Of a stretch of 64,000 nt of DNA, positions 30,101 to 37,982 are shown piece after piece. The stretch's first letter is position 1, and the number at the start of each line of letters is the position of its first letter. The notes under the pieces are model-generated. The model had not been told where the DNA came from. It made no database searches and saw only the letters and a program-made list of their open reading frames with translations. This stretch comes from Proteus faecis (GTDB taxonomy: Bacteria > Pseudomonadota > Gammaproteobacteria > Enterobacterales > Enterobacteriaceae): positions 124,001 to 188,000 of the forward strand of contig NZ_PENZ01000051.1 of NCBI RefSeq assembly GCF_003144395.1. Reading direction: 5' to 3'. The position numbers were made by a program, and so were the translations under genes.

Positions 30101-30844
30101 TTTATATAACACTTCATCATCAGGACGAACATTCAACCATAACAGAGCTTGGCGTATACCTTTTTTGACTGACTCATCACCTGAGATATTACCTAAAATG
30201 GTTATTCCTTCACGGCGAGTTTCTTCGTTATAAGTTAACGTTAATCCTAATGCTTTTTGCGTTTCTTTATTATCAGGCATTGCTGCAGCACGTTGCTTTA
30301 ATCCCGTAATAGCTTGAGGCAACATTGCGGGTACACCCGCCATGGTTTGATAATATTCTAACGCCAGTGTTTCTGGTGGCTCACTGCTAACAAATAAACG
30401 TTGATACGCTTTTATCGCTTCTTCATGTTGTCCTTTCTTTGCTAATTCTCTGGCATATCCTAATTGTTGTTCACTAAATTGTGATGATCGGATATTTTTT
30501 AATCCTCCAATTCGTGGATCTTGCGGTGCAATTTGCGCAAGTTTTTCTCGCCAATACGTTGCTTGTTTTTCATTACCTTGTTGCGCCGTAAAAAATGCCA
30601 TTAAATACAGCGCATCCTGATTATTGCTTTCCATAATCAGCACCTTTTGCAGTGCTTCTACAGCTCGCTCGTCGTGTGCTCTACCGTGCCAATAATTAGC
30701 TTGTTCAATAAGAGAACTGACAATATTTGGATCAGTTGCTGTTGTATTTACCTCAACGGCTGTTGCTTGAACTTGACTTGAAGCCCCTAGAATACAACCT
30801 GCATAGATGACTTTAACGATGATATTAAGTGCATGATTTTTCAT
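27143..30844 (-). CDS. bcsC: Cellulose export outer-membrane protein BcsC
   Basis: BcsC guides the polymer through the periplasm and out across the outer membrane. The 1233-residue protein has a signal peptide (about 1-27, ending VQA) and many tetratricopeptide repeats (about 40-800, with repeated LGYIALRSGD-like and ALLRKQG-like helices). A C-terminal BcsC beta-barrel domain (about 890-1233) contains GGLTYSPQIS-like and GAYAGGGFYNYQGK segments and the terminal strand MWLHLKYTPDF. It follows bcsB by 12 bases. Confidence 0.94.
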   Translation of the reverse strand: MKNHALNIIVKVIYAGCILGASSQVQATAVEVNTTATDPNIVSSLIEQANYWHGRAHDERAVEALQKVLIMESNNQDALYLMAFFTAQQGNEKQATYWREKLAQIAPQDPRIGGLKNIRSSQFSEQQLGYARELAKKGQHEEAIKAYQRLFVSSEPPETLALEYYQTMAGVPAMLPQAITGLKQRAAAMPDNKETQKALGLTLTYNEETRREGITILGNISGDESVKKGIRQALLWLNVRPDDEVLYKTYLQANPNDKAVAEHFQGAIQGNARQAGYTALNKGKLKEAEGYFKQALATDNHDAQALAGLGYIALRSGDLTTGQRLLNQAAQSGGEQGSKWKQQAEDAGFYAQLRRAQQRAKQGNIQQALDQLAPLTGASGEKGLSANLLQADLLRKQGNLPAAHQLLSGLYQQNSRNEKVVSAYYYLLVQEGQNTKAEQLLAQQSASLRQKLTANTDPSEKLRREAQKALENGQRVQARQLLLQAQRKNPQNNWVYLDLARLMTADGDSAGAKNIISQLQNRRTKDSDYVASLFYVEQKEWDKVFNLLSGHHQQTEAEKELLQRARFHRQLAQADHYRQSGNLVAMRNILRPLINQVADYPNDVGELAEKLVNSGLNDEALQLVESDIAKGTKGSIGNYAGHINVLNELGRYTQASSLINDPALQQETPIVEKKRLEVATKVAQADGLREKGEIKAAYDLLVVALKTSPNDPDLLMALSRVYLAQSMPEQSNKILSYLEKEQGKDSKLIQAQIDVALAQKDGRKAQQLLQQIPSSSQPAYLLQAAQIAQLNGENRKALTLLRSAQWQNSDNTLKTSAGQLSVLGESDNPVIAGSIYERKEMASVQRSIRELEEKVAPWVQGGVAIRHRNGDKGLSNVTEISAPISISNVPGEEFRWELNVNPVSMTSGSVSGERANRFGTGQLQHAERFAKNSDNHDEKNKINADEAGSQRASGVELGLRLSDKDVSFDVGSTPLGKDTATIVGGLTYSPQISPNGQLTLTAERRAIKDSLLSYMGRTDPMTGESWGRVTRNGAKVQYAWDDGKIGAYAGGGFYNYQGKSVASNDEVKAWIGSYAKFYKDDQQEVKAGVHVDYMNFRNNQNYFSLGHGGYFSPQDYVSVSLPVAYTRRFEKGEVSLNGAIGIQSYKQKGSDYFPTHGYMQNALNKKNASDPRIKSQYEEQDETNFTYRLGLDAKYYLNKETELGVSLSHDTSGDYAEDNMWLHLKYTPDFLSK

Positions 30845-30856
30845 CTTATATCCCCC

Positions 30857-33208
30857 TTATTTGTCTGAGCGATGCTGTGATATCTGATGTAAACGACGAG
30901 TTGAACGACGTTGTAACCAGTAATAAGTCGCGAACCCCGTCAGCGCACAAAAACCAACCGCTAAAAGACCCAGCAAATATACGTGTCTAGAGCTATACCA
31001 AAGGAATTGTTGTAAGAAAGGTAAGTCACCTTGCGAGAAGTGTTCACCTAAATGGAAACTTTTTACGGTATCTTTACCACTAATAAGTGTGATATCGCCT
31101 TTAATAGCCGCATTTATTTGGGCTAAATTTAAGTCATTGATAATGGTTTTTATCGAATCATTACCTTTAGCTGTAACCAATACGACAACCCTATCGTTTG
31201 CCCAAGGTGAGATAAAACTCATCATGCCACGCCAATCTTTTACTGAAGATAAGTAACTTGCAGCATCACTACTTTGAGATAAATAATCGCCAGCAATCCA
31301 GCCTTTTGCTTTATCAATCAATGATTGAGATTTGATTTCAACGTTTTTATTTAAAAATGAGAACGTTTGTTGTGAAAAACGCGCAGGTAGAAATCCTTCA
31401 CTACTTAATGAGCCAATCGCAAGCACATCGTGTTGAGAGAGGTTATTTTTCTCAAGCTCTTTAGCACCTAAGAAAACTGAAGCATGAGAAACTGGTGTAC
31501 CTGTGGCATAACCTGATCTCGCCATTAAGTTCACTAAGGTATAAAGCTCTTCTATTGTTGGATTTTCAGGTAGCAACAGTGTGGTTTGTGAAAAATCTGC
31601 ACGGCGACTAAATGGAAATGACGCACCTGAAAAATAAGCCAAGTTCGGCATTCTTGAGTAGTGCCAAGTATTTTTAAATTGCAGCGTTGATTGCGGATCG
31701 ATTCGACTAATCAAACTACTGCCATCCGTTAAAATACACGGTGCATCATCGGGTTCACGTAAATCAAAATAAAACTGTAATTGATTCTGGCTATAAATTT
31801 GACGAGGGTTTAAATAGAGTGTGCTGTTTTGCTCTTCACTCTCCATACCTAACCATTGCCTTAACATGCCTAAAGGTTCTGAACGCGCTGGATACAATGC
31901 ACCTAAGAATTGGTTATTCAAAGAGGCAATTAATGAAGAACGACGACTATTTATTTTATCCGAATGAGGGAATACATATTTCAAATCTAAAGGTAGTGCA
32001 TCACCATCCCACCAAAAGAGATCAGGAGAGACTCGAAATGAAAACTGATTCGGTGCGTGGTTAATACCTTGACGTGAGAAGTCATCACTACCATTGGCAA
32101 TTTCACTTAACGTAACCGGTTTGTTGGTATTTAACCAACGAGGAGCATCGTAATCTTTACTCATCGCAAGCGTTTGAAACGGCACCACTAAGTGATCGTT
32201 TTGTGGCAATTTCCCATTGTTTAATGCCCATACCGCTTGGCGAAGAGATTTCTCATTATCACCGCTGATCAATAGTAATTTGAAAACAGGATCAACCGGG
32301 TTATCAACAATAGTTAATTGCCCACTATTTCCTGAAGGTAATGTAATACCCGCAATAGTTTGTCCTGAATAGCCAACTAAAACACCATCACTTTCAGGTA
32401 ACTGATTCATTAAAACCGGTAAATCAATTTGCTTAATATCATGGCTAAAACTACCAAACCATGATGCAGCAATAGCTGCTGTTGTTACCTCCGCATGATC
32501 AGGTTTATCTGACAATATGATAGGTAACGAGGTCGCTGTCATTCTGTCAGGATCAAAGAACGGTAGGGGCAATCGTTCCAAACTATACCCGCCATTAATC
32601 CAGCGACCTCGATAATCTAATGATGAATCTGGTGAAATAATCAGACTTAGTCCTTCAGCCAGTGGAGGAATACATTGGTTTTCATCCAATGCATCACGAC
32701 TAGCTAAACGAAAGCTAAGGTTATTCACATTCGTCAACATCATTTCAGGAATTTCTAAAACATATTCATGCTCTTGCCCACCTTCTTCTAAAGGTAGAAA
32801 TCCCATAGGTTGACCATTTAGCATTAAGTGAAGTGTTTGATCAGATTGAATTAATCCTTGAGATGCTTTCACTTTCATCGTTAATGTAGCGTTATCAATA
32901 AATAAATCGTTCGCCATATTAAACGTCACACCTGAAAGTAATTTTCTTCCTGATAACACGATAGGTGATGGACTGCCCATCTGTGCTAATGTTAATTGCT
33001 CTTCAATATTACGCGCTTCAGATAATGCACCACCTTCAAGTTGTATCGGGTTATTCGCATTTTGTTGTACAGACGAATGAGCATAAGAAGTCGGATCAGG
33101 TAAAAGCTCTCCTCCTAGCTCTAACATTCCGGTATCTGCTTGAGAAAGATTGATACTTGCAATCGCTATCGCCGTCAGGCTTAGCATTAATGTCAGTTTC
33201 TTTTTCAT
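30857..33208 (-). CDS. bcsB: Cellulose synthase periplasmic subunit BcsB
   Basis: BcsB binds BcsA and carries the growing glucan through the periplasm. The 783-residue protein has a signal peptide (about 1-24, SQA). Repeated carbohydrate-binding and flavodoxin-like domains fill the centre. One C-terminal transmembrane helix (about 743-766) is followed by a basic tail RRSTRR; this helix completes the BcsA channel. It begins 2 bases after the bcsA stop, so translation is coupled. Confidence 0.95.
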   Translation of the reverse strand: MKKKLTLMLSLTAIAIASINLSQADTGMLELGGELLPDPTSYAHSSVQQNANNPIQLEGGALSEARNIEEQLTLAQMGSPSPIVLSGRKLLSGVTFNMANDLFIDNATLTMKVKASQGLIQSDQTLHLMLNGQPMGFLPLEEGGQEHEYVLEIPEMMLTNVNNLSFRLASRDALDENQCIPPLAEGLSLIISPDSSLDYRGRWINGGYSLERLPLPFFDPDRMTATSLPIILSDKPDHAEVTTAAIAASWFGSFSHDIKQIDLPVLMNQLPESDGVLVGYSGQTIAGITLPSGNSGQLTIVDNPVDPVFKLLLISGDNEKSLRQAVWALNNGKLPQNDHLVVPFQTLAMSKDYDAPRWLNTNKPVTLSEIANGSDDFSRQGINHAPNQFSFRVSPDLFWWDGDALPLDLKYVFPHSDKINSRRSSLIASLNNQFLGALYPARSEPLGMLRQWLGMESEEQNSTLYLNPRQIYSQNQLQFYFDLREPDDAPCILTDGSSLISRIDPQSTLQFKNTWHYSRMPNLAYFSGASFPFSRRADFSQTTLLLPENPTIEELYTLVNLMARSGYATGTPVSHASVFLGAKELEKNNLSQHDVLAIGSLSSEGFLPARFSQQTFSFLNKNVEIKSQSLIDKAKGWIAGDYLSQSSDAASYLSSVKDWRGMMSFISPWANDRVVVLVTAKGNDSIKTIINDLNLAQINAAIKGDITLISGKDTVKSFHLGEHFSQGDLPFLQQFLWYSSRHVYLLGLLAVGFCALTGFATYYWLQRRSTRRLHQISQHRSDK

Positions 33209-33210
33209 GC

Positions 33211-35331
33211 TTAATCATCCCCGTTAATAGATTGCACAGAGAGTGAAGCTTTTGCTTTCGTTCTTATTGCTGGTGCTTTCACTTTTTGGCGACGCCCAAA
33301 GAACAATTCAAAAATACAACGCGTAATACCTGCCAATTCTTTAAATGGCTTGTCCTTATAATCTGCTTGATGGATCCATGCATCAGCACGACCAAAAACA
33401 ATGCGCACTAATTTACGGCGAAGATTTAAATCAATAGGTAAGAATTCAAGACGGAGTTGATTGCTTTCTAAACTCACCAGATCAACAGGAACAGTAACTT
33501 CATCTCGTTGTACATTCAGAGTGATTGACGTGACATTACGTTGGCGAAGTTCAGACATTTTATTCACAGCAATGCGAACACCTCCCATTGAAATATCTTC
33601 AGTGGTCGTTGTTAACTCAGCACCATCATCAAAATGTAACGTAATCGGTAGAGATGCATTGATTCGCGTATTTTTACGAATTTGTCGAGTCTCTTTACCC
33701 ACGGCGATAGAGGCAAGAATGATAAATAAACTGTAAGTCGCCCAAGTAAGATTTAAAACAATAACCAGAGGATCAATACCTTGGAAATCATTCAATAGGT
33801 AACGAACAATAACCCATGAAATCCCAGTAATAAGCAGGAGTGCAGTAATAATTAATGGGCGTACAGTGAGGTAATCCATATAGCTTTTATCAAGCAAGTC
33901 ACCTTTATCTGTTACGTTAAACTTACCTAATTTTGGTGAAACTAAGCTCAGTAAGGTAGGTAATACCAAACTAAATGCCATGACGGTTTCATAAATTTCC
34001 CCCCAAAAAGAGTAACGGTATTTACCGATATTTTTCGAGTTTACATAAACCGACATGATTAAGTGAGGTAATGCATAGGCAAATATCATGCTTGCGGATG
34101 AAGCGATAATATTAAGGTTAAATAACATAAACAGTAACGGTGCAGTCAAGAAGATGATACGAGGCAAACCATACTGAAAATGGAGCATCGCATTGAGATA
34201 ACATAAACGCTGAGGGAATGTTAAACCACGGCCCAACATAGGATTATCAACACGGAATATCTGTGTCATCCCTCTAGCCCAACGAATACGTTGATTAACG
34301 TGTAATGCTAAACGTTCTGTTGCAAGACCGGCAGCTAAAGGAATATCAATAAATGCAGAGTTCCAACCTAAACGTTGTAATTTAAGCGCAGTGTGTGCAT
34401 CTTCGGTGACCGTTTCAACAGCAATCCCCCCAATTTCTTCAAGAGCACTACGACGCATAACAGCACATGAACCACAGAAGAAAGTTGCATTCCAGTTATC
34501 ATTACCACGTTGAACAGGGCCATAGAAAAGTGCGCCTTCATGCGGTGCATCTTTAGCTGCACTTAAGTTACGTTCAAATGGGTCTGATGAGTAAAAATAG
34601 TGTGGAGTTTGGATCAACGCTAATTTTGGATCTTCAAGGAAACTTCCTACCGTTGCTTGCAAGAAAATACGTGTTGAAATGTGGTCACAGTCAAAAACAC
34701 AGATTAGCTCACCGTCTGTTAATCCCATCGCATGATTTAAATTACCCGCCTTAGCGTGATCATGAACTTCTCGTTCAATGTAAGTTACCCCAACGTCACC
34801 AGCAAATTGTTTAAATTCTTCACGACTACCATCATCCAATATATAAACTTTCATTTTATCTTGTGGATAATCGATAGCTTGTGCAGCGAGGACCGTATCA
34901 CGTACAACATCTAAGCTTTCATTATATGTTGGAATATAAATATCAACTGTAGGCCATTGAGAAACATCTTTAGGTAAGGGGGCTATTTTTCTATTTAATG
35001 GCCATGACGTTTGGAAGTATCCTAGGACTAATATTATCCAAGAATAAATCTCAGCCATAAATAAACCACTACCTAAAATAGCCTCAATTGTTGTATTAAA
35101 ATTTAAAGTATTTGTTGCACGCCAGTAGAGATAACGCGTTGACATCAACAATGAAATAAAAACCATCGTTAATAATCGTTTTTTTGATTTTTTAAAACCG
35201 ATAACAAATAACAGCAATATATTGATAATACCGAATATATATTGTTGTTCGGCACTCATTGGCATAACAATAAGTGAAAACATTGTTATCAATAGAAAAG
35301 CCGTAATTAATGTTTTAAATATTTTATTCAT
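33211..35331 (-). CDS. bcsA: Cellulose synthase catalytic subunit BcsA
   Basis: BcsA is an inner-membrane GT2 enzyme that polymerises glucose from UDP-glucose and moves the chain out. The 706-residue protein has several N-terminal membrane helices (up to about 108), then the GT2 domain: DDG (166-168), DCD (214-216), TED (309-311) and QRIRW (347-351), all intact. More membrane helices follow. A C-terminal PilZ domain (about 550-650) has the c-di-GMP-binding RKNTR (552-556) and DISMGG (579-584). It lacks the extra N-terminal region of E. coli BcsA (872 residues). It depends on the nearby cyclase and GalU for activator and substrate. Confidence 0.97.
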   Translation of the reverse strand: MNKIFKTLITAFLLITMFSLIVMPMSAEQQYIFGIINILLLFVIGFKKSKKRLLTMVFISLLMSTRYLYWRATNTLNFNTTIEAILGSGLFMAEIYSWIILVLGYFQTSWPLNRKIAPLPKDVSQWPTVDIYIPTYNESLDVVRDTVLAAQAIDYPQDKMKVYILDDGSREEFKQFAGDVGVTYIEREVHDHAKAGNLNHAMGLTDGELICVFDCDHISTRIFLQATVGSFLEDPKLALIQTPHYFYSSDPFERNLSAAKDAPHEGALFYGPVQRGNDNWNATFFCGSCAVMRRSALEEIGGIAVETVTEDAHTALKLQRLGWNSAFIDIPLAAGLATERLALHVNQRIRWARGMTQIFRVDNPMLGRGLTFPQRLCYLNAMLHFQYGLPRIIFLTAPLLFMLFNLNIIASSASMIFAYALPHLIMSVYVNSKNIGKYRYSFWGEIYETVMAFSLVLPTLLSLVSPKLGKFNVTDKGDLLDKSYMDYLTVRPLIITALLLITGISWVIVRYLLNDFQGIDPLVIVLNLTWATYSLFIILASIAVGKETRQIRKNTRINASLPITLHFDDGAELTTTTEDISMGGVRIAVNKMSELRQRNVTSITLNVQRDEVTVPVDLVSLESNQLRLEFLPIDLNLRRKLVRIVFGRADAWIHQADYKDKPFKELAGITRCIFELFFGRRQKVKAPAIRTKAKASLSVQSINGDD

Positions 35332-35340
35332 AAACCTGTA

Positions 35341-35378
35341 CCTTTGTCATCGCCATAGATCTTTTCTTAAGACAAAGG
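35341..35378 (-). promoter_or_regulatory. Possible hairpin covering the bcsA ribosome-binding site
   Basis: CCTTTGTC (35341-35348) and GACAAAGG (35371-35378) are perfect complements separated by 22 bases. In the minus-strand mRNA the 3' arm GACAAAGG contains the AAAGG that lies 9 bases before the bcsA ATG, so the stem would hide it. Two more small hairpins (35387-35404 and 35450-35465) lie just upstream in the same leader. Confidence 0.45.
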
Positions 35379-35444
35379 CACCCCATCGATATTAATAAAT
35401 ATCGAAAAGAAACAAACCTATCTTAAAAATAAAATAACAATGGC

Positions 35445-35465
35445 TAAAAATTGACACCAGTCAAT
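35445..35465 (-). terminator. Weak terminator between the BcsO-like gene and bcsA
   Basis: On the minus strand ATTGAC-TGGT-GTCAAT is followed by TTTTTAG. The stem is only 6 bp, so partial termination or attenuation is more likely than a full stop. It could set the ratio of the first gene to the synthase genes. Confidence 0.4.
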
Positions 35466-35501
35466 ATTATTTATTTACACAAAGCGTTTTTATTATTTAG
35501 A

Positions 35502-35900
35502 TTAGACAGAGGCAATAAATGAAAATATCTCTTTTAGTGATATATTTTCATGAGCATAAACTCTATCAGTTTCTTTGCTATCAAATATTTTATTATCTGA
35601 TAACAACTTTTCCTTGCTCTTAATTAAATTGTCTTTCTTTGTTTTAACAGCTAAAGCATCCTGGTGATAAGAAGGAATAGGCGATGAGATAACAGGCTGT
35701 TTGAGTTCTTTTTTCACTAAAAACGAAGTTTCAGAAAACGTATCATTACTTAACTTACTAAGTTTATTATTATCTTCTTTATTCGTAACAACCGGTTCTA
35801 TTTTATTATCAACATGTTGTGTTGTAGAGGAAGAAAAATCTTGAAAAGAAAAGGCATCTTCCTGAAACTTATCTTTTAGGTTACTAATATCATCATACAT
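35502..35900 (-). CDS. BcsO/BcsP-like small protein heading the cellulose operon
   Basis: The 132-residue protein is hydrophilic and low-complexity in the middle (Lys, Ser, Asp, Asn-rich). Conserved-looking ends are MYDDISNLKDKFQ at the start and ISLKEIFSFIA at the end. That pattern, a short N-terminal helix and a C-terminal xLxxIFxxIA helix joined by a variable linker, resembles the accessory proteins BcsO and BcsP of class I operons (family recollection). The start at 35900 is chosen over 35960 because AAAGGGGG lies 7 bases upstream and the longer form adds an unconvincing 20-residue lead. It lies 170 bases before bcsA. Confidence 0.6.
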   Translation of the reverse strand: MYDDISNLKDKFQEDAFSFQDFSSSTTQHVDNKIEPVVTNKEDNNKLSKLSNDTFSETSFLVKKELKQPVISSPIPSYHQDALAVKTKKDNLIKSKEKLLSDNKIFDSKETDRVYAHENISLKEIFSFIASV

Positions 35901-35960
35901 AGTGTGGCCCCCTTTAATAACAAGTACTCTATAAACCTTATTCAATAACTTAATGCCCAT

Positions 35961-37272
35961 TCAAAATAAAGAAGAGAGAGCCTTATAGATATTTTTCACA
36001 ATATGTTAAAAACATATCTTTATAAATTCATATTGAAACTCTCATTAAACTTTCAATTAATGAACATCAACTATATAGGGTAAAATAATCTTATAAACAC
36101 TAATCTATTTAATTACAAATAAGCATCTTTATATTGTTAGTAATGATTATTTAAATTAAATTGTATAATTATTTTAATGAAAAATACAACATCAAAAAAA
36201 GTACAAAAAGAAAAATGACACTCATTTTCACCTTATAAAAATGAGTATTTTTACTTACTGCTATATTTATTATTACTACCAAAAGCAGTGCCTTTTTCAC
36301 CTAAAAAAACAGGTAAAAAAAACAGATAATAACTAGAGTTAACTAATAACAATTTGTATAAATTTTATAAAAATAAAATTCTAAAATAATTATTTATTGA
36401 TATTATTTCTTCTAAAAATCAAAGAACCTATCAAGATCAATTTTAATTCCCTTTCTTTTTCCCACTCAAAAAAAGACTAAAAAAATGATAATTAAAAACA
36501 AAAAAGATTATTTATTCATATTGATCATTATCAAAACAGATTCTTTTTTTACACCTAAAAAGTGTTTTTATTGTTTTTTATCATATTACGATCGTTTTAT
36601 TTTAATGAGAAAAAATAAAATACATCAGAGTTGATTAAGTTTTAGAAAAAAACATGACAAGAAAATACAAAACTAGATTATCAATCTATGATTGGTTTTA
36701 TTACTCTCTTATAGTAAATACCGCTAAGAATAACCAGTATTTTAGAATAATTAACTTAAGTAATATTTTATTTATAAAATGATATTGTTAATTTAGCTTA
36801 ACAAACTCATAAGCGTGATTTGGTTCAAATAATAAATGAAATAATGAAAAGTAGCACACCAAAAAGATATAACATATTGAATAAACTATAAATTAACAAC
36901 AATAGTAGTTATAAATACCAATAACTAGTATAAATACCAATAATTGTAATTTTTTATATTAAAAATACTTAATTAACTACACATTTATACTAATTAAGAG
37001 ATATCGTTTTAAGATTATCTTTTTGTGTGATTATATAAATAAAGAAACACTTTATCTCGATTTTTTTAAGAATAATCTCAGTAATCTAAGTTATATTTTT
37101 TTTATTATTTAGCAAAAAATAATCAAATAAAGATGAATTTAATAAGAATAAATTAAAAATAGCGGAATCGCTTCACCTACTCACAGAATCGCAAAAAGGC
37201 ACTCTATCCTTCTTTACTTCTATGCTATCTTTATTATGTGAATTAGGAGTATTCAACATAACGGGAAAAAAG
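35961..37272. other. 1.3-kb AT-rich intergenic region, bcs promoter side
   Basis: The longest gene-free stretch of the window lies between the divergent bcs operon and the NADAR gene. It is extremely AT-rich with many A and T runs, as in H-NS-bound regions. It contains a perfect 7-3-7 palindrome ATATGTTAAAAACATAT (36001-36017), a FNR-type palindrome (36521-36534) and a 9-bp hairpin ACTCATTTT/AAAATGAGT (36220-36246) followed by ATTTTTA. No coding frame looks real. A small RNA ending near 36250 is possible but not shown. Confidence 0.55.
36521..36534. promoter_or_regulatory. Perfect FNR-type palindrome TTGAT-N4-ATCAA
   Basis: TTGATCATTATCAA matches the FNR consensus exactly. It lies about 620 bases before the BcsO-like gene and 750 before the NADAR gene, far for a classic class II site, so its target is uncertain. 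AT-rich background raises the chance of a random match. Confidence 0.4.
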
Positions 37273-37824
37273 ATGGATTTAGCACAATTAAGAAAAGAAT
37301 TTCGTGCAGGAAAGAAAATAAAGTACATCTACTTTTGGGGACACCAAAGTAAAGGTAATGACATCGCAAAAAGTTGCTTTAGCCAATGGTATCCAGCACC
37401 TTTTATATTAGATGATGTGCGTTATGCCAGTGCTGAACACTATATGATGGCTGAAAAAGCGAAGCTATTTAATGATATAGAAGTTAGAAATCGCATTATT
37501 ACTGCATCTAATCCGGGCTCAGCAAAAGCATTAGGCAGAGAAGTAAAAGGATTTGACCAAGACATTTGGGAGCAACACCGTATGGATATTGTTATTCGTG
37601 CCAATATCGCTAAATTTTCCCAAAATAAAGAGCTCGGTAACTTTCTGATTTCAACAGGCAATCGTGTGCTTGTTGAAGCAAGCCCTGTTGATAAAATATG
37701 GGGCGTCGGTTTAAGTGAGCAAGACAACGAAATTCACAATCCCCTTCTTTGGAATGGGTTAAATTTATTAGGCTTTGCTCTAATGAAAGTACGTAGTATT
37801 TTGATTGAAGGTAGTAATCAATAG
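37273..37824 (+). CDS. NADAR-family protein (YbiA-like N-glycosidase)
   Basis: NADAR proteins such as YbiA/RibX hydrolyse riboflavin-pathway intermediates or act on ADP-ribosylated targets. The 183-residue protein shows the family's YFWGHQ start (about 24), FSQWYPAPF, ASAEHYMMAEKAKLF (about 57), SNPGSAKALGR (about 82) and the C-terminal DKIWGVGL (about 138-145). The start at 37273 follows GGGAAAAAAG. A longer frame from 37222 adds 17 residues that do not look like the family. It is a single gene with no toxin or phage gene beside it. Whether it works in flavin damage repair or in defence is open. Confidence 0.83.
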   Translation: MDLAQLRKEFRAGKKIKYIYFWGHQSKGNDIAKSCFSQWYPAPFILDDVRYASAEHYMMAEKAKLFNDIEVRNRIITASNPGSAKALGREVKGFDQDIWEQHRMDIVIRANIAKFSQNKELGNFLISTGNRVLVEASPVDKIWGVGLSEQDNEIHNPLLWNGLNLLGFALMKVRSILIEGSNQ

Positions 37825-37926
37825 ATAAAGAAAACTCAACTGTCACCAATCACTGTTCTTCTTTAACCTAGTGTATATAAGCAGTAGAGATAACTTAAGT
37901 ATTGACTGAAATAGAAATGACCACGT

Positions 37927-37944
37927 AACGACAACTTTGTCGTT
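37927..37944. promoter_or_regulatory. Operator-like palindrome upstream of nagK
   Basis: AACGACAA-CT-TTGTCGTT is a perfect 8-bp inverted repeat with a 2-base centre, 39 bases before the nagK start. It has no U-tract, so it looks like a protein-binding site rather than a terminator. It does not resemble the NagC consensus. Confidence 0.4.
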
Positions 37945-37982
37945 GCTATAAATAATATTTACAGAATAATTAAGAGACTGAT

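Noticed and set aside
35901-35960. Longer start for the BcsO-like protein
   Set aside because: A strong AAAGGGGG site is placed correctly for the ATG at 35900; the upstream residues lack support.
36220-36246. Hairpin as a proven small-RNA terminator
   Set aside because: The stem is AT-only at its base and no promoter can be assigned; kept only as part of the spacer description.
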